Assembly: GCA_973895155.1 (NCBI GenBank)
Contig: OZ316892.1
Location: forward strand, 23,994,001 to 24,058,000
Source: Marsupella aquatica
Lineage: Eukaryota; Marchantiophyta
Reading direction: 5' to 3'
Length of the DNA stretch: 64,000 nt
Part shown: positions 58,771 to 64,000 of the stretch, one piece after another
How the letters are laid out: every line of letters begins with the position of its first letter
How positions within the stretch are numbered: position 1 is the first letter of the stretch
Translations under genes and position numbers: made by a program
The notes under the pieces: generated by a model
Told to the model about the DNA's origin: nothing
The model's input: only the letters and a program-made list of their open reading frames with translations
The model's database searches: none

Positions 58771-61700
58771 ATGGCATTCTGGTGTCGACGTGCGAAGCGG
58801 GGAGTGAGCTTCGTTCGGAGAATTTCCATCGCAGCAGAAGTACGTCCCTCTGTGTCTCCATCAGGCGATTTTTGTCGGTCTTCGACTCCGGACTTGAGAT
58901 TTTCCCAATGGCCAAGAGGAGGAGGAGCAGCTCAGGACAGTTTTCCCTTGCAGCAGCGCAGACATGCTGCGTTGGATATAATGCAATGGTCGCAATGGAG
59001 GTGTTTCGCGTCTGATAGCTCGGTAGGAGGGGCTGCAGGTACTCCGGAGAAAGAGCAGAAGATCGATCTGGCTCTGTATCCGCCATCTCTGGTGAGGAAT
59101 TTCTCCATAATTGCGCATGTGGACCACGGAAAGTCGACATTGGCGGACCGGTTGTTGGAGCTCACGGGGACGATTCGGAAAGGGCATGGACAGCCTCAAT
59201 TCTTAGACAAGCTACAGGTTCATCATGACTTACATCTACTCCACTCTTTCCTCAATCGGAATAGTAATTATTGAATCGTAATCCATTTCATCCATTGAAT
59301 GCCATGATGGCCCAGGATTAAAATCTTTCATTTTTAGCTTGCAATGTGACGACAGCAAATTTTAGATGTAGCAGTGAGTACGAGGTCAAATGTGAAACAT
59401 TTTAAGAAAATAATCAATGAAGTCATTTTACGAATAAGTTAACAGAAGAAGTGAGAAGAAAGTAGCAAATGACGAGTTCACTGCGGGTGCGTAGTGTCAG
59501 CCAAATTAAGAATTGTGACAACATAATTTACCTGTTCGCCTTCCACATTTAACTCCTATTGAAGTAAGAACTGCAATGAAGGTAATATACTTGTTTGCCT
59601 ACCACCCTGAATTTTCTGTCAAAAGGAAAAATAATAATATTCACTTTAACTTACCGTGAAAATTTGGATGAACTCACGGGAACATGCCAGTGAGCTTGAC
59701 CTGGGATGGTTGTAACTTTTAGATGCAGCAGTGAGGACTGAATGGAACGTGAGTATGTAAGGAAACAATAAGCTCGGTTAATATACGTAGGACTTGTGAA
59801 GAGACCAATTAAGAAGACAAGGAACTTTTATGAAGTGCTGTCATCCCCCTAAATGACCTCTGCGGCTACTAATTTGAACTGTCTGTCAAAGAAAGTTCTC
59901 TACTCAATTGAAATTATTGTGAACTTGCTATAACGTCAAGAGAACAATCGGTCAAGTGAATGATTGTATGTTTGCTTCAGGGAATGAGTTTAGTGGCTGA
60001 CAAAGTGTGAATTGACTTTTGGCATTCAGGTGGAGAGGGAAAGGGGGATAACAGTGAAAGCGCAGACAGCCACAATGTTCTACAGCTACAATCGTGATGG
60101 CAGCACAGTGTCGGATGCCACAACCCAAAGATATCTTTTGAACTTAATTGATACACCGGGTCATGTAGATTTCAGCTATGAAGTATCTAGATCTCTTGCA
60201 GCATGCCAAGGTGTACTTCTTCTCGTAGACGCTTGTCAAGGAATTCAAGCGCAGACGGTTGCAAATTTCTATCTGGCATTTGAAGCGGAGTTGTCTATCA
60301 TTCCAGTCATTAACAAAATTGATCAACCCAATGCCGATCCGGAGCGTGTGAAAGGGCAATTGAAGGCAACTTTCGACATTGATCCCGAGGATGTTCTTCT
60401 AACTTCGGCCAAAACTGGGGAGGGATTGGCACACATCTTACCTGCTGTGATAGAGAGAGTATCTGAGCCAAAGGGGCGTCCTGGTTCCCCTTTGCGCATG
60501 CTTTTGCTGGACGCATATTACGATGACTATAAGGGCGTTGTTTGCCATGTTGCTGTGGTGGATGGAGCTTTGAAGAAGGGAGAAAAAATTGCATCAGCAT
60601 CATCAGGGCAGACCTACGAAGTCACCGATGTTGGGATACTTTATCCCGACCTGACCCCCACATCTACGCTGTTAACAGGGCAGGTGGGATATGTGGTTAC
60701 TGGCATGCGTACTACTAAGGAAGCTCGAGTGGGAGATACTTTGCATCATGCACGCCTCCCTGTCGAGTCACTTCCGGGTTAGATTCTCAAATTGCAGACT
60801 TTCTCTTTCAAAAGTGAAATGGCCTCGATCAGGAACTGGGTTTAGTCTATAGGAATAGGCTTGATGATTACCGGTGGGGAGTTTCACGGATTTGGGTTTG
60901 GGATCAGTAAAGACATCGACTCAGATGTGCCTTCAATTTATTTGCTTACGCGGGTCCACAGTAAGCATCGTTTGTTTTCATCATCACGATGCTTACTGTA
61001 GATGCTTTCCATTTTGTATCTGACAATAGAGATTCTCTGCTTTGATCCGATCTGCTCTGACAGGATTCAGGCCAGCCAAGCACATGGTCTTTGCGGGCAT
61101 ATATCCTGCGGATGGATCTGACTTCGATGCTCTCAGTCACGCCATTGAGCGGCTAACCTGTAATGACGCCAGCGTATCAGTTGCCAAGGAAACCAGCGGG
61201 GCATTGGGGCTAGGGTTTAGGTAAGTGCCAGGTGGAAATGATGAATTTTTTAATCTCCAGAATTTTTACCTTGCAACATAATTTGTCAAGAGGGTAGACG
61301 GATATTGTAAAAAAATTCAGAAGGCCAGTCTTCAAGCTGAATCTCGTGAAAGACTCATCTGTTTTTTCATCAGGTGTGGTTTTCTTGGCCTTCTTCACAT
61401 GGATGTGTTCAATCAGCGGTTGGAGCAAGTAAGCGTCTTTTGTTACCCTATGTCTCTCCCATGGATTCGTCATGGACATCCCTTTTGGCGACTTAAGTAT
61501 TGAGTTCTGTGTCCTTGCTCTGGTTAGTTGAAAGTTGAAACATACCGATTCCTGCAGATGTTTAATTTCTGCAAGAGTTGTTTACTCGAGCTAAGTTATA
61601 TTCAAGAAATCTGAGTCTGACAGCCATGGCTCCAGGAGTTTGGAGCGCAGGTTATTTCCACAACTCCGACGGTGCCTTACTTATTTGAGTTTGCTGATGG

Positions 61701-63913
61701 AAGGTAAAAGGATGTTCGTCTTTATTCAAGTTTTCATGTGTTCACTTCTGACAGAATATTAATTACGATTTTCCAAGAGTTTTATCGAGATGTTTGACAA
61801 CAGTTTGAACTGTCAAATAACCGAAGGAAAATTGATTTTGAAACCTTTGAAACAGCTGAAACATTTGTTGACGTAATTTTGTTGATCTTTTGGCAGCAAG
61901 GTGAATGTACAGAACCCAGCAGCCCTCTCTTCAAGCCCTGGGAAACGAATTCTGGCATCTTGGGAGCCTATGGTTACAGCAACCATCATTACTCCTAGTG
62001 AGTAAGCCCGCTCTTCTCTTTCGATCCCTGTAACCAATGGCTTTTCTTAATAACTTTGCAGTTTTACCCATGATGACACTTTCTATTGAAGTTCATTCCT
62101 AACGTGATCTTGCTCAAGTCGTTTATTCCTGGTCTCAGAGATCTTTTGGCGGATGCTTATCTTAGCATGTATCAGTACACCTGCTGTCAGAGTATTAGTT
62201 TAAGAGTCTGCTGTTCGTGTGCTTAATTTTGCAGGTATGTCGGCAGTTTAATGACGCTTTGCTCAGATCGAAGAGGAGAGCAGTTAGAGCACACCTTCAT
62301 TGATGGGTAGGTGTTTCCAGTTGAGTCGATCCGGCACTTGGTAGCTGGCCATGTTGGGACTGGGTTTTAAACACATGACACCAAAGAGATGTATATCCAT
62401 CTGTTAAGGTGGAGTATGGTTTTCACGATATGTTGTGTTTGATGAAACAGGCAACGAGTGATGCTGAAGTATAAACTTCCTCTGCGTGAAGTTGTGATTG
62501 ATTTCTATAACGAATTGAAGAGCATCACATCTGGCTATGCTTCATTTGACTATGAGGAATCAGGGTACTCTCTTGATCTATTTCGTTATTGCATTCATTC
62601 ACAACAGTGTGCTTTGCTGCCATATCCATACCTTCGCTGTCTGTCAGTTCAGCTGACTGAAATATTCTGATGAGTGCAAGACATTACTTGGAACATGTTT
62701 GTATTGATGGATGGCCCATTCGATGACAGGTATGATAAGTCAGATCTGGTTAAACTGGACCTCATGCTGAATGGTGAATCTGTGGACGCCCTGGCAACCA
62801 TTGTACATCGCTCCAAGTCTCAGCGAGTTGGTCGTGAACTCTGTGAGAAGCTCAAGAAAGTTCTGGACAGGTTCGTCTTTTCAAATTTCGTGAACACTTG
62901 CCTATTTATCGGAAGATCTCAGTTACACTCTGTTTGTACGTTTTAGTAGTAGTATTCAAAACATTTAATTCCATTTTGTTATAAATACTTGCAGGCAATT
63001 GTTTGAAATTGCAATACAAGCAGCAATTGGCTCTAAAATTGTTGCACGTGAGAGGTAAAAAGGCTTTTTCAAACTTTTATAGATCATACTCCTTTTTCTT
63101 TAATGGTTCAACGTATGCGTATGTGCACTTAGAAGTAGATAAGAACTTTGTAGCGTTCGACTGGTTTCTAGTTCCACCAAAAGTACAAAAGACGTCAGCC
63201 AAACCAATGAAATATAGAAAGATATGTAGCAAAATTTTATGTCCAAATCCAACTTTTCAATGCTTATCAGGGTTTCGCATAAAAAATCCTCACCTTGTAT
63301 TGAATAATGAGGGTCAATCTAATCGAAGTATTGGAAGATGAAAAACTCAAAAATCTATGTCCAATTTCAACTTGATGTCATCGGGCTTTCGTAGTAAATT
63401 CTCCAGCAACATAATATGATAAATTTCAGTTTTTTTAAATATTATTATCATCAATAATTAGCTCTGATAAAACCAATGATCTCTAAAAATGGTTTTCATG
63501 AAGTCTGGGGATTTCTTGTAATGAGTTTCTCAAGTTTGTACCGAATTGGACTTTTAAATTGGGACAGAGGGAGCAATAAGTTGTTGTGAATGTTCAGATT
63601 CTAAAAATTCCCCGTGCTTTAGTCCTCAATTCTTGTACTTAACCTTGTGGGGTTGTTAAAATGCTGTTTCCAGTAATCGAATTGAAGAGTGAACCTCGTG
63701 AACATCTGCTGTATCCCCCTCTGACGCTGTTTGGATATCTTTTGCAGTCTATCTGCCATGCGAAAGAATGTGTTGGCAAAGTGTTATGGAGGAGATGTCT
63801 CACGCAAGCGTAAGCTGCTGGAAAAGCAAAAGGAAGGAAAAAGAAGGATGAAGCGAGTGGGAAATGTCGACATTCCTCAAGAGGCCTTTCACACGTTATT
63901 GAAGAATTCGTAG
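58771..63913 (+). CDS. GUF1: Translation factor EF4/LepA homologue, mitochondrial type (GUF1)
   Basis: Eleven exons: 58771-59217, 60030-60777, 61064-61220, 61374-61428, 61636-61703, 61897-62001, 62235-62306, 62451-62564, 62730-62870, 62995-63054, 63748-63913. All introns are GT/AG and phases match, giving 710 residues. ATG 58771 is the first in-frame ATG after a stop at 58753. The N-terminus ([19 protein letters not shown]) is Arg-rich without acids, fitting a mitochondrial presequence. The GTPase motifs are AHVDHGKST (~115-123), RERGIT, DTPGHVD (~190), NKID (~245) and SAKTG. Domain II, the EF-G-like III/V region ([18 protein letters not shown]) and the LepA-specific C-terminal domain ([21 protein letters not shown]) follow. 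The family back-translocates or remodels stalled ribosomes. The insertion [15 protein letters not shown] before [10 protein letters not shown] and the presequence favour the mitochondrial over the chloroplast paralogue. The gene looks intact. Confidence 0.95.
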
Positions 63914-64000
63914 ACTGTGTCCATCGTAGGTTTATTATATGGTTGGGAGCTGGAAGCGCAAGTTGTGCAGAATATTCAAGTTGGTATCTTTGTACCTCAA

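Noticed and set aside
1-64000. A multi-gene undescribed system or biosynthetic cluster
   Set aside because: The intact genes belong to unrelated processes, lie far apart, and are separated by repeats and relics. Nothing ties them together.

Overview
This window is nuclear DNA of a land plant. It has spliced genes with GT/AG introns, an rbcS gene with a plastid transit peptide, a plant-type LRR receptor kinase, a Copia LTR retrotransposon and long AT-rich intergenic DNA full of decayed repeats. The RbcS sequence and the sparse, repeat-filled layout suggest a seedless plant (bryophyte, lycophyte or fern), but I cannot name the species or lineage from sequence alone.

Layout. 1.1-3.1 kb (minus): a two-exon gene for a His-rich polytopic membrane protein resembling metal-ion exporters, with a possible divergent small gene at 3.3 kb. 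3.5-15 kb: intergenic, holding an LTR relic in reverse orientation, a 388-bp inverted-repeat (MITE-like) element, a perfect hairpin and several tandem duplications. 16.7-19.9 kb (plus): a three-exon LRR receptor-like kinase of the class that lacks the catalytic Asp. 25.26-31.77 kb (plus): a recently inserted Copia element with both LTRs, a target-site duplication, primer-binding site and polypurine tract, but a disrupted gag-pol frame. 33.05-35.25 kb (plus): a truncated, frameshifted paralogue of the 16.7-kb kinase, so the Copia element now lies between the two copies. 38.3-39.3 kb (minus): rbcS. 41.3-41.6 kb: a second Copia-type LTR relic. 44.5-48.4 kb (minus): a three-exon gene for a ~1,000-residue, probably plastid-targeted protein of unknown function. 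49.2-50.3 kb: a 180-bp tandem duplication and a second MITE-like element. 53.1-55.1 kb (minus): a heavily decayed LRR receptor pseudogene, followed by a ~58-bp minisatellite. 58.8-63.9 kb (plus): an eleven-exon gene for mitochondrial-type EF4/LepA (GUF1).

The intact genes are ordinary single plant genes (photosynthesis, organelle translation, membrane transport, signalling) and I see no sign that they form a joint pathway or cluster. Most of the unusual structure is repeat-derived: 57-bp minisatellite copy-number change between the two LTRs of one element, two TIR elements, two LTR relics, LRR-gene decay at two or three places, and about ten separate tandem duplications. I found nothing that supports an undescribed multi-gene system. 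Exon limits were placed by eye from reading frame, splice-site dinucleotides and family conservation.
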